This document shows, piece after piece, positions 1-7,794 of a stretch of 16,556 nucleotides of DNA. This DNA comes from Thamnidium elegans (Eukaryota; Mucoromycota; Mucoromycetes; Mucorales; Mucoraceae): positions 1 through 16,556 of the forward strand of contig JAIXMG010000057.1 of assembly GCA_025201345.1 (NCBI GenBank), given 5' to 3'. Position 1 is the stretch's first letter, and the number at the start of each line of letters is the position of its first letter. The notes beneath the pieces are model-generated. The model was given only the letters and a program-made list of their open reading frames with translations. It had not been told where the DNA came from and searched no databases. The translations under genes and the position numbers were made by a program.

Positions 1-158
1 TTAATCTGCCTACTTGTGAAGCGGAATATGCTAGGTATTTACACTTAAGAAGCTTCTATATTGGAAACGCCTCTGGAAAAGCTAGAAAAGCTGCTCGTAC
101 TATTGCCCTGAAAAACATGATCAAACGAATGGATCCCTACGAAAACTGTCTGCTTTGA
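1..158 (+). CDS. 3' end of integrase ORF of upstream tandem element A (partial)
   Basis: This is the last 51 codons plus stop (TGA at 156-158) of an integrase ORF whose start lies outside the window. The reading frame begins at position 3. It looks identical, base for base, to 6748-6905, the end of element B's integrase ORF, so it encodes the same conserved C-terminal module (EY.RYLHLR.FYIGN followed by a basic, Lys/Arg-rich stretch ending in a D.YE motif). The identity continues through the following untranslated stretch and LTR up to 596. What is seen is an exact repeat; that it is a full upstream element in tandem is inferred, because the window cuts it. Confidence 0.85.
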   Translation, partial: NLPTCEAEYARYLHLRSFYIGNASGKARKAARTIALKNMIKRMDPYENCLL

Positions 159-194
159 ACGTTTAGGGTCTAAACTTCTCCAGCACGCACCATA

Positions 195-629
195 TGTTAC
201 ACAAACTACCTCTTTCTGATAAAATAATGTTAACAAGGATCGTCCTTGTTGTCCTAACACAAGAAATCAAACCTCCATGGTTGTTATAAATTTAAAAACC
301 TAATTAAGAAAACTAAAAATGATATAAATACCTTCAACTTTTATTTAATAAAATATAATTCACTTTTTGTAAACAATTTAATCTTATACTTCCTTTATTT
401 TATAAAAGACCTTTAAAATCAAGCTCTTTTATTTTATCTTTATTACTTTATTTTATTTTGTACTTGAATTCCCTTGGATCTTACTTTCCATTGTACTTTT
501 TACCTAAATCTTTTATTCTACTTTATTATTTAAGTCGTTCTACTTATAAAACAGGAACTGGTGCTCACTTTTCTTACTATTACCTTATTATACTCTTTTA
601 CACTTTACCACACTATCGATTGATTAACA
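195..629 (+). repeat. LTR shared by element A (3') and element B (5')
   Basis: A 435-bp LTR with termini TGTTA...TAACA (5-bp inverted ends, TG...CA). The start is supported by the matching copy at 6942. The end is supported because both B and C change to the same PBS sequence right after TAACA. A TATAAAA box lies at 545-551, with another TATAAAT-like site further upstream. A conserved block around the TATA box (GTCGTTCTACTTATAAAACA, then GGAACTGGTGCTCACT) is shared with C's LTRs and with the truncated LTR at 15287. An 8-bp perfect palindrome (AACAAGGA-TCG-TCCTTGTT) is at 232-250. It is followed by element B's internal region and preceded by A's, so a single LTR serves two elements. Confidence 0.9.
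545..569 (+). promoter_or_regulatory. LTR core promoter block: TATA box and tRNA-primer-like motif
   Basis: TATAAAA at 545-551 is followed 7 bases later by TGGTGCTCACT (559-569). The block recurs in every LTR here (6942 copy; 7707-7731; 14197 copy; inverted at 15287-15454), while much of the LTR differs between B and C, so it is under constraint. The transcription start is expected about 30 bp past the TATA box, that is just downstream of the motif. The 11-bp motif repeats exactly at the start of the PBS (632-642). Promoter function is inferred from the motif and conservation. Confidence 0.55.
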
Positions 630-631
630 CG

Positions 632-649
632 TGGTGCTCACTAACAGGG
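632..649 (+). other. Primer-binding site of element B, elongator tRNA-Met type
   Basis: TGGTGCTCACTAACAGGG begins two bases after the LTR end. The complement of the tRNA-Met(CAU) 3' end encoded at 14741-14813, with CCA added, begins TGGTGCTCCCTGCCAGGA. The first 8 bases match exactly, and 14 of 18 match overall. The site is identical in element C. A threonine tRNA could match about 7 bases, so Met is favoured but not proven. Confidence 0.6.
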
Positions 650-789
650 TATTTCATTTACTATTTCTGATTCAAATCTATCTCAAGAACTTTACTTTAC
701 GTTTGGGTCGTACATTTTTCAATATTACTACCTTTGAACACTTTTTACTTTTAATAATCTACTTACATAACTACTACAAAAACTCAAAA

Positions 790-1970
790 ATGAACGATCA
801 AGCTGTGTTGGCAAACATCAATTCATTCAACCACTCAACTAATGCGTATGCTGAAACTAACTCTGGTTATCTCTTCCCTTCAAGAAAGATGCTATTATTG
901 AATTCGCTGGTGCTGAAGGTGAAGACTTTAGAAATTTTGAAGAAACTCTGGAATCTTACTTTGCTATGCAAAATATTACTGCCGATGCTCGTAAACTGCT
1001 TATTTTGCGTGCTCAACTTAGAAGAACTGCTAAGAACTTTTTCGAAAGAAGACTCTCTCGTGAACCTACTTTAGAACAAGGTCTTACTTATCAAGAAGCT
1101 ATTGAATTACTCAAAGCGGAATATATTACTACTGAACTTATTACTCGTTATACTATTGGATTTAACATGCTTGCTCAAGGAAAAGAAGAACATCCAAAAA
1201 CTTTTCTGGGTCGCTTGCAAGAAGCTGCTGAATTAGCTGAACTGGAAGATGCAGAACAACAAATCAAGATTCGATTCCAAGTTGGACTTTTACCTGAAAT
1301 CCGCAAATTTTGTATCTTGAACTCTGCTGTATCCTTTAATGATTATTTAACTAAGGCTGAAGGCTGGTGGAATGCTGAGAACCTCGCTCAATTTCTATGA
1401 AGAATAGTCCTTTTTCGCCCCGTGACATTGATAATTCATTTGTTGCTGAAACTTCCGCTAAACCTATTCTATCTTTTGGTAAACTACCTTCAGGAACTGA
1501 TTTTTCTGTTATGGATGTCTCTAGCCAACTGAATACTGCTTTATCCAAATTGGGAAGTGACCGTAATGCTTTGAAGCAAGTAATTGCTACATTGCAAACG
1601 TTAGATCTTCATCATATGGAAAGTCAGAATACAGTGACTGGAACTTCTCAAAACACGAATCATCAGACTGAGAATTTAGATATCAAAGAAATGATTAGAC
1701 AAGTTATGCAAGAAGAATTCAAAAAACAAAAATGGTACCAATATTAATAATAATAATTATCAAAGAGGAAATAATTATAATAATCGTCGGTATAACAACG
1801 ACCATTATTCTGAAAGAAGAAATGATTATTCTCGTGGAGGTGATTCTCGTAACTACAACAATGGTAATCAAAACCAAAGAAATAATAACAACAATTACGA
1901 CAATGGCAACAATCAGAGGAATGAAAATACAAACACCAACTCTGACAACACCAACCAGTCAAAAAACTAA
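790..1970 (+). pseudogene. gag: gag of element B, broken by three frameshifts
   Basis: Gag would form the capsid of the virus-like particle. Translation starts at ATG 790 (MNDQAVLAN, the same start as in C). The capsid-type helical region (SYFAM, TYQEAIELL, HPKTFLGRLQEAAELAELED, RFQVGLLPEIRKFC) resembles the retrotransposon Gag fold. The protein ends in an Asn/Arg-rich tail with no CCHC zinc knuckle, stopping at TAA 1968-1970. Compared with C, the reading frame is lost by a one-base deletion just after 891, a deletion in an A run at 1380-1381, and an extra A at about 1728-1732. The intact length would be about 393 residues. Its three pieces occupy frames 1, 3 and 2, and the Asn-rich tail returns to frame 3. 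Gag identity rests on position, capsid-like sequence and colinearity with C; the frameshifts may be assembly errors. Confidence 0.8.
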
Positions 1971-2002
1971 TCGGTCGGCTGCTCTTACGAATGGTCAGTC
2001 GA
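1961..2002 (+). promoter_or_regulatory. Candidate -1 ribosomal frameshift signal, gag-pol junction of B
   Basis: The heptamer A AAA AAC (1961-1967) sits in the gag frame as TCA AAA AAC and is followed at once by the gag stop TAA. After a 7-nt spacer comes a 7-bp stem: TCGGCTG (1975-1981) pairs with CAGTCGA (1996-2002), including one G-U pair. The same arrangement is in C with a different base at the wobble position, so pairing is maintained despite change. In B one base appears to be missing downstream (GG where C has GGG), so -1 slippage would not reach the protease frame in this copy. Confidence 0.65.
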
Positions 2003-2964
2003 ACGCCCCTAACAACAATAAAAAATCCATTCCCCTTGAGAACTCTTCCTCGACACATCTTACAACAATGCTTACTGATGAAAACGAAGAAGATGACCAA
2101 GATCTTTATGCTTCGGTTCGTGCTATACATCCACCTGTGGTACAAACTTCTAAACCTTATGCTCGTCCAAGCTCCTCAAAACCTGCACCTACTCGAAAAG
2201 GGAAAGAACGCGAAACTCCTTTGCCTACTTATGATTCAACTATTGCCGATATGGATATGACTATGGATAACCCTACAATTATATCTCCTAATCAACCTAT
2301 TATAAAACCTGCTAAACCAAGAAGGAAAAGAGTAATTCCTAAATTAAATTTTGATATTGTTTCTACTGTATTTGATCAAAATTCTAATATTCCAGTTGGT
2401 GAATTACTCAAGATCTCACCTATTGTGAAACGTCAATTTGTCAATGCTTTAAAAACACCAAGACAACCTAAAGTATCAATAGTTGCGCCTGGATCCTCAT
2501 CAACTACAGCTACTATCCAAGATTTATCGTTTGTAGAAGATGACGATGAAGACACTACTGCTATTTACACTGATTTCGTCATCAATGGATTTAAAATCAA
2601 AACTCTAATTGATGGTGGTGCTGCAAAGACTTGTATGTCTCGAGAATTAGTAGAAAAACTTGGATTACAAATCGATTCACCTAGCCAAAGTATATTTACC
2701 CTAGGAAATAGTACCAAACAACGTGGACTTGGATTGATCTACGATGTACCCATCAAAGCCGGAGGTGTTATTACTATACCTGGAAGTATTGAAGTTCTAC
2801 CTGCTACACCAACTCCTTTAATCATTGGAAACAACTGGTTAAACCGTGCAAAGGCTGTAGTCGATTATAAACAGAAACTATATCGGTTACATATAAAGGA
2901 AGAATGGCAGAGATACCCATTAATTTCTTTAAAACAACTAAAGGACCTATTATTCAAGCTGTAA
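1967..2964 (+). pseudogene. pol: pol of element B, N-terminal part: linker and aspartic protease
   Basis: This open stretch encodes a roughly 200-residue linker rich in Ser/Pro/Lys followed by a retropepsin-like aspartic protease that would mature Gag and Pol. The protease is recognised by the catalytic loop LIDGGAAKTCMS (Asp codon at 2611-2613) and the flap and C-terminal motif LIIGNNWLNRAK, which corresponds to the I(I/L)G.(D/N)WL signature of Ty3-type proteases. The catalytic triplet is Asp-Gly-Gly where most retropepsins have Asp-Ser/Thr-Gly; element C has the same. A one-base loss near 1973 puts it out of register with the gag slippery site. Another near 2883 (TT to T relative to C) diverts the frame into a stop at 2962-2964, just before RT. 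Confidence 0.8.
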
Positions 2965-4769
2965 CAAAAATACCTACAAAAGTTATGGAACCTCAAATAA
3001 AAACTATTGTAGAGGATGAAGATGATACTCATGACGACTTTGAAACTGATTCAACTGAGGAATATACAGATGATGATACTATTAGTGAACAAAGTTCAAC
3101 CAGTGATGACGACGAAGCTTATTTCAACGACGATGCTGAAAGCTCAAACAAGAAAGTATCGTTTAGCATGGTAGAAAGAAATTTTAAAGGTGATCTTTTC
3201 ACTATCGTCCCTGAACCTGAAATAGAAACTTATCAACGTTCTGACGATGATGTGGAAGCTAACGGATATGATCTAACGCTAATCGACATAGATCCACCAA
3301 AAATTGAAGATTCAAATATAAGCGAAACTTCAAGATCTATTCTAACGGTTGATCAAAAAGAAAAAATTCAAATGGGAGAAATTGATGACAATATTAAACA
3401 ACAATTTCTAAATTTAATCAACAATTATCAAGATGTGTTTGACTGGAATAACGACACACTCGGATGTACACCATTAATAAAACATCGAATTATCACAGAA
3501 GATGTGCCACCTATACGCAGTCGTCCTTATAGAATGTGCCCTGCTGAAATTGAAAGCTTAAAAAATGAATTAAATAAATTAAGTGATCTAGGAGTGATTC
3601 GACCTTCCAACAGCCCTTGGAGCTCACCTATTATTCTAGTAAAGAAAAAAGATAATAGCTATAGATTAGTTATAGATTATCGAAAATTAAATGCTATCAC
3701 AAAAAAGGACGCCTATGCTTTACCAAGAATTGAAACTTTATTGGACACGTTAGGAAATGCTTCTATCTTCTCGGCCCTGGATATGCGAAGCGGTTTTTAT
3801 CAAGTAGCTCTCGCTGAAGATTCTATTGAAAAAAGTGCTTTCGCCACTGCACAGCTAGGCCAATGGGAATTCTCGCGCATGCCAATGGGTTTGTGTAACT
3901 CTGTGGGGACTTTCCAAAGGATGGTAGATCTAGTATTCAAAGATTTAATCAACAAATCTCTTGTCGCTTATATAGATGACTTAAATTGTTTCTCAAAAAC
4001 TCACGAAAACCATTTAATCGACTTGGAAAAATTGTTTAACTGTGTTCGAGTTGCCAACTTAAAGCTAAACATTACGAAATGCTTTTTCTTCAAGGACAAA
4101 CTGAACTTTCTAGGCTACATAATTACTAAAGATGGTTTAGAGACTGATCCTGCTAAAATAGAAAAAGTCAAAAATTTTCCTACACCTACTACAGTTACCC
4201 AGATAAAGAGTTTTATTGGAATTGCTTCGTACTACAGACGATTTATTAATCAATTTGCCGCTATTGCAAGACCTTTACATAACCTAACAAAAAAAGGACA
4301 AAACACCTGGAATCAAGAATCTTTAGAAGCTTTTAACAAACTAAAAGAAGCTTTAACCAGTACACCGGTACTTATTAGGCCAAACTTCGACAAGCCTTTC
4401 GTGTTGGTTACAGACGCAAGTAGAGTGGGAATTGGATGCGTACTTACTCAATTAGATGATGATGGACACGAGCATCCTATACAGTATATTAGTAGAGGCT
4501 TGAGAGGTCCCGAATTAAATTATGGTGTATCAAAATTAGAAGGTCTCGCTATTGTCTGGGCTGTTAAGATATTTAGACCATATCTCTTGGGAAAACGTTT
4601 TACTATCATAACTGATCACGCTGCTCTCAATGGTTTGTTAAAATCACAAGAACCAACAGGAATTCTCGCCAGATGGATAACTATATTAAATGAATATGAA
4701 TTTGAAGTAAAATACCGACCTGGAAGAGTTAATGAAAGTGCCGACTTCTTGTCTAGAATTGGAAATTAG
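2904..4769 (+). pseudogene. pol: pol of element B, reverse transcriptase and RNase H
   Basis: This 621-residue open frame would copy the element's RNA into DNA in the particle. The ATG at 2904 is an internal Met; the true product should be continuous with the protease upstream but is cut off by a frameshift near 2883. Residues 35-85 are strongly acidic (runs of D/E/S/T). RT spans about residues 170-420, with motif FSALDMRSGFYQVALA (Asp293) and the catalytic YIDD (356-359). RNase H covers about 495-616, with VTDAS (Asp504), KLEGLA (Glu546), ITDHAAL (Asp571) and ESADFLSR (Asp614). It ends at TAG 4767-4769 right after RNase H, as in C, so the stop is a family feature. Roughly four fifths of residues match element C. 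Confidence 0.9.
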
Positions 4770-4825
4770 CACAACAATAACAATAAAAGTCCAACTATTC
4801 ACTGAACGACGTAAAAAGCTACTGT

Positions 4826-4862
<37 letters not shown>

Positions 4863-5015
4863 ATTGAAAATCCTTGGAAAAACAATACAAAACCAACTTA
4901 AAAACAATCTATCCACCAAATATAATTTATCATCAAATATTATTAATTATTAAACTTAACCAATCATAACAACTAATTAAATAAAACTCAACTCAAATCA
5001 AATAAACTGACAACA
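4770..5015 (+). other. Non-coding spacer between RNase H stop and integrase ATG (B)
   Basis: A 246-bp A-rich spacer with stops in all frames separates the two pol ORFs. It contains a 35-A run at 4827-4861. The last ~45 bp before the integrase ATG are rich in A and C with almost no G (CTCAACTCAAATCAAATAAA), as in many fungal 5' leaders, ending ACAACAATGG. No matching GT...AG intron that would join the two ORFs is visible. It corresponds in position to 12014-12228 in element C. Its function (internal promoter, re-initiation or internal ribosome entry) is open. Confidence 0.6.
4827..4861 (+). repeat. Poly(A) homopolymer, 35 bp
   Basis: An uninterrupted run of A inside the RT-IN spacer of element B. 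Element C has only a short A run at the homologous place (GACGAAAAAAGCTG). It is probably a replication-slippage expansion, or an assembly-length estimate. Confidence 0.95.
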
Positions 5016-6905
5016 ATGGATAACACAACAATTATATTACTCAAAGCTTACCTAACGAATCTGCAGGTACCTGACCTCGCAGATTCCGACCAACAAAAAT
5101 TCTTACTAAAGCAATCTAAGAACTATACGCTATTAAACAACAAATTATATCGGTGCAATTTTGACACTTATCAACATAGAATAGTATTAAATCAATCTGA
5201 AGCAATAGAAGCTTTATATTTGGCACATCAACATCCTTTAGGAGGACACTTAGCTTACAATAATACAATTAACAAGCTTTCATCAAAATATTACTGGCCC
5301 AATATGGTTAAAGATGTTACTCAATACGTGAAAGAATGCCCGCGATGCCAACGACACAGTAGAAAAACTTTAAATGAAAGATTACATCCCGTGGCTGTGT
5401 TACACGTACCTTTTGAACAAATAGCAATTGATGTCAAACATGTAACGACAAGTAGAGGAGGTTATAGATATATTATCGCAGCAATTGATTACTTAACCAA
5501 ATATGTTGAAGCTAGAGCGGTGCGCTTTCAAACTGCATCTGAAATAGCCTTATTTTTATACGAAGAAATTATATGTAGACATGGATGTCCTCGAGTTATA
5601 ATTACCGACAACGGGAAACCAATGATAAGCGAATTAGTATATCAAGTCTGTCTCCAATTTGGTATTAGAAAAAATAACATAAGTCCCTATAATAGTCAGG
5701 CGAACGGATTGATTGAACGCTTTAATCGCACCTTTGATCAAATCATGCAAAGAAGAACACCAGAAGAAAAGAAGGATTGGCATCTCTACTTACCGTCTAT
5801 GCTATATTCTTACAGAAGCATGCAACAAGCTACAACTAAAGAAACTCCGTTTTATTTACTCTATGGCTATCAACCTCGCACGTCTTTTGACAATAGAAAA
5901 GCTCAAATCCCAACAGAATTAAACTTTGATAAGATACTTGAACTAAGAACCAATAAGCAGATCAACGTTTTACAATTAATAAGAAAAAATGCCATAAAAA
6001 GAATTGAAACATCGCAGAAAGCACAAAAAGAAGCTATCGACAAGAAACTTCTACAAAAAAAGAAATTACTAAAGCCTGCGTTCGAAGTTGGTGATACTGT
6101 AGAGCGATATCGTGATTTTAGAGGAACTTCCTGGGCAGGAAAACTTGAAGACCTGTGGGAAGGATTATATACTGTAATCGAAGACTTAAAGAAAGGCAGC
6201 TATGTTATACAAGGAAAAAAGAAAGATGGTTCCACAGAAATAAGAATTGTACATGGGAATCGCCTAAGAATTTATAAAGTGCCCGATGTAGGTTGGAAAT
6301 TAGAAGAAAACTATAAAAAGACGAGGTTGCAAGAATCAGAAGAAGATAATAATCTAACATCTAAACAAGGAATGCAAGAACAAGAAAACGTTATTTCCAT
6401 TAATGATCGGCTCGGTCCACATGCTCGAATGGAACCACAAAGAGACTATGAATCTGTAATCTCTTTAGAAGATTTTGAAGGAATAGTTGAAGAGACAAAT
6501 GAACCAGATGAACAGTTAGAAGGAAGCGAAGACATGATGCTAAATCTATTAGATCTCAACTCATTGGGACTTGACGCTGAACTCACGGAAGAAACAACTA
6601 ATGAAAGATGGACCTTAACTCAAGAAATAAAATCTGATGCTTGGGAATATGATACTAGAAATAAGAAAATAACTGAAGAAAAGAAGCGAAATGGTGTCTT
6701 ATTAAAGAGAATGGCCGTGAATATTGTTAAATTATGTCATGAACAAGTTAATCTGCCTACTTGTGAAGCGGAATATGCTAGGTATTTACACTTAAGAAGC
6801 TTCTATATTGGAAACGCCTCTGGAAAAGCTAGAAAAGCTGCTCGTACTATTGCCCTGAAAAACATGATCAAACGAATGGATCCCTACGAAAACTGTCTGC
6901 TTTGA
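5016..6905 (+). CDS. Integrase as separate ORF, with conserved C-terminal extension (B)
   Basis: The 629-residue integrase would insert the element's DNA into the host chromosome. The ATG at 5016 lies in context ACAACAATGG and is conserved in C. The zinc-binding HHCC is H73-x4-H78-x29-C108-x2-C111. The catalytic core has D139 (AIDVKH), D198 (ITDNGKP) and E234 (GLIERFN), with exact D-x35-E spacing. Residues ~355-420 (VGD...WEGLYTV...VHGNRLRIY) correspond to the GPY/F-type module, with GLY in place of GPY. Then follow an acidic linker (~435-530) and a conserved module (~535-625: W-E-x2-x-R, EY.RYLHLR.FYIGN, K/R-rich end) that I do not recognise. It is not a chromodomain. No frameshift is seen; this is the one intact pol ORF of B. 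Confidence 0.92.
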   Translation: MDNTTIILLKAYLTNLQVPDLADSDQQKFLLKQSKNYTLLNNKLYRCNFDTYQHRIVLNQSEAIEALYLAHQHPLGGHLAYNNTINKLSSKYYWPNMVKDVTQYVKECPRCQRHSRKTLNERLHPVAVLHVPFEQIAIDVKHVTTSRGGYRYIIAAIDYLTKYVEARAVRFQTASEIALFLYEEIICRHGCPRVIITDNGKPMISELVYQVCLQFGIRKNNISPYNSQANGLIERFNRTFDQIMQRRTPEEKKDWHLYLPSMLYSYRSMQQATTKETPFYLLYGYQPRTSFDNRKAQIPTELNFDKILELRTNKQINVLQLIRKNAIKRIETSQKAQKEAIDKKLLQKKKLLKPAFEVGDTVERYRDFRGTSWAGKLEDLWEGLYTVIEDLKKGSYVIQGKKKDGSTEIRIVHGNRLRIYKVPDVGWKLEENYKKTRLQESEEDNNLTSKQGMQEQENVISINDRLGPHARMEPQRDYESVISLEDFEGIVEETNEPDEQLEGSEDMMLNLLDLNSLGLDAELTEETTNERWTLTQEIKSDAWEYDTRNKKITEEKKRNGVLLKRMAVNIVKLCHEQVNLPTCEAEYARYLHLRSFYIGNASGKARKAARTIALKNMIKRMDPYENCLL

Positions 6906-6907
6906 AC

Positions 6908-6922
6908 GTTTAGGGTCTAAAC
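6908..6922 (+). other. Conserved hairpin before the 3' LTR (B)
   Basis: GTTTAG-GGT-CTAAAC is a perfect 6-bp stem with a 3-base loop, ending exactly 19 bases before the 3' LTR. Element C has GTTTAG-AGG-CTAAAC at 14163-14177, also ending 19 bases before its LTR, and the A copy is at 161-175. No polypurine tract is seen next to any of these LTRs, so this may have a role near plus-strand priming or in RNA 3' processing. That role is inference. Confidence 0.5.
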
Positions 6923-6941
6923 TTCTCCAGCACGCACCATA

Positions 6942-7343
6942 TGTTACACAAACTACCTCTTTCTGATAAAATAATGTTAACAAGGATCGTCCTTGTTGTC
7001 CTAACACAAGAAATCAAACCTCCATGGTTGTTATAAATTTAAAAACCTAATTAAGAAAACTAAAAATGATATAAATACCTTCAACTTTTATTTAATAAAA
7101 TATAATTCACTTTTTGTAAACAATTTAATCTTATACTTCCTTTATTTTATAAAAGACCTTTAAAATCAAGCTCTTTTATTTTATCTTTATTACTTTATTT
7201 TATTTTGTACTTGAATTCCCTTGGATCTTACTTTCCATTGTACTTTTTACCTAAATCTTTTATTCTACTTTATTATTTAAGTCGTTCTACTTATAAAACA
7301 GGAACTGGTGCTCACTTTTCTTACTATTACCTTATTATACTCT
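6942..7343 (+). repeat. 3' LTR of element B, left part (interrupted by C)
   Basis: This is the first 402 bp of B's 3' LTR, with the same sequence as 195-596. It stops after ...TATACTCT, where element C begins with TGTTACATAG. The missing end is found after C at 14644-14681. Together with the preceding 194 bp it is part of the direct repeat 1-596 / 6748-7343. Confidence 0.92.
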
Positions 7344-7792
7344 TGTTACATAGTGACTTACAATTTTTGTGGTGTCACAAATCCAAGAAGGACGCTCGTT
7401 GAAGAGGATCCTCCTTAACAAGGATTGTCTTTTAAACTTTAACTTAAAATAATACCTTTTTTTGTAATAATCTAAAATAATATAAATAACCATCAAAAAA
7501 TCATACTCTAATAAAAATTCAATTCACATTTTGTAAACAACTTTATCTTATACTTCTCTTAACTTATAAAAGACCTTTAAATCAGCTCTTTTATTTTTAC
7601 CTTTACTTTATATTTTATTTTGTTCCTGAATTCCCTTGGATCTTACCTTCCATTGTACTTTTTACCAAAACCCTTTATTTTCTTTATTGACTTAAGTCGT
7701 TCTACTTATAAAACAGGAACTGGTGCTCACTTAAACTTACTATTACCTATTACCTTTTATTTTATTACTCTACCACATCCCAAATTCTAACA
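7344..7792 (+). repeat. 5' LTR of element C
   Basis: A 449-bp LTR with ends TGTTA...TAACA. The left boundary is fixed by the junction with B's LTR and the right one by the shared PBS. TATAAAA is at 7707-7713 and TGGTGCTCACT at 7721-7731. Relative to the 3' LTR it has one extra T in the T run at about 7457-7463 and one extra G at about 7689. Confidence 0.93.
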
Positions 7793-7794
7793 CG

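Noticed and set aside
45..260. Minus-strand ORF of 71 codons, repeated at 6792-7007
   Set aside because: It is antisense to the integrase end and LTR start. It occurs twice only because the region is duplicated, and has no protein-like features.
559..569. Self-priming of Tf1 type
   Set aside because: The LTR motif and the PBS are direct repeats, not complementary, so the RNA 5' end could not pair with the PBS in that way.
891..1732. Gag frame changes in B as programmed frameshift sites
   Set aside because: They fall at different places in B and C, without slippery heptamers in frame. Random indels or assembly errors explain them better.
1744..2145. Minus-strand ORF of 133 codons opposite gag and pol
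   Set aside because: It is a shadow of the Asn-rich gag tail; the Tyr/Cys/His-rich composition reflects the reverse of AAT/AAC-type codons.
4686..4919. Minus-strand ORF of 77 codons with a poly-Phe run
   Set aside because: It exists only because the 35-A run reads as Phe on the other strand and because it is antisense to RNase H.
4770..5015. The RT-IN spacer as a spliceosomal intron joining the two pol ORFs
   Set aside because: The RNase H stop lies before any usable GT in both elements, and no GT...AG pair conserved between B and C would restore one frame.
6618..6905. Chromodomain at the integrase C-terminus
   Set aside because: The aromatic-cage pattern and YLVKWKGY-type core are absent; the motifs seen are different.
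6906..6941. An env-like or extra ORF between integrase and 3' LTR
   Set aside because: Only about 30 bp lie between the integrase stop and the LTR in both elements, too short for a gene.
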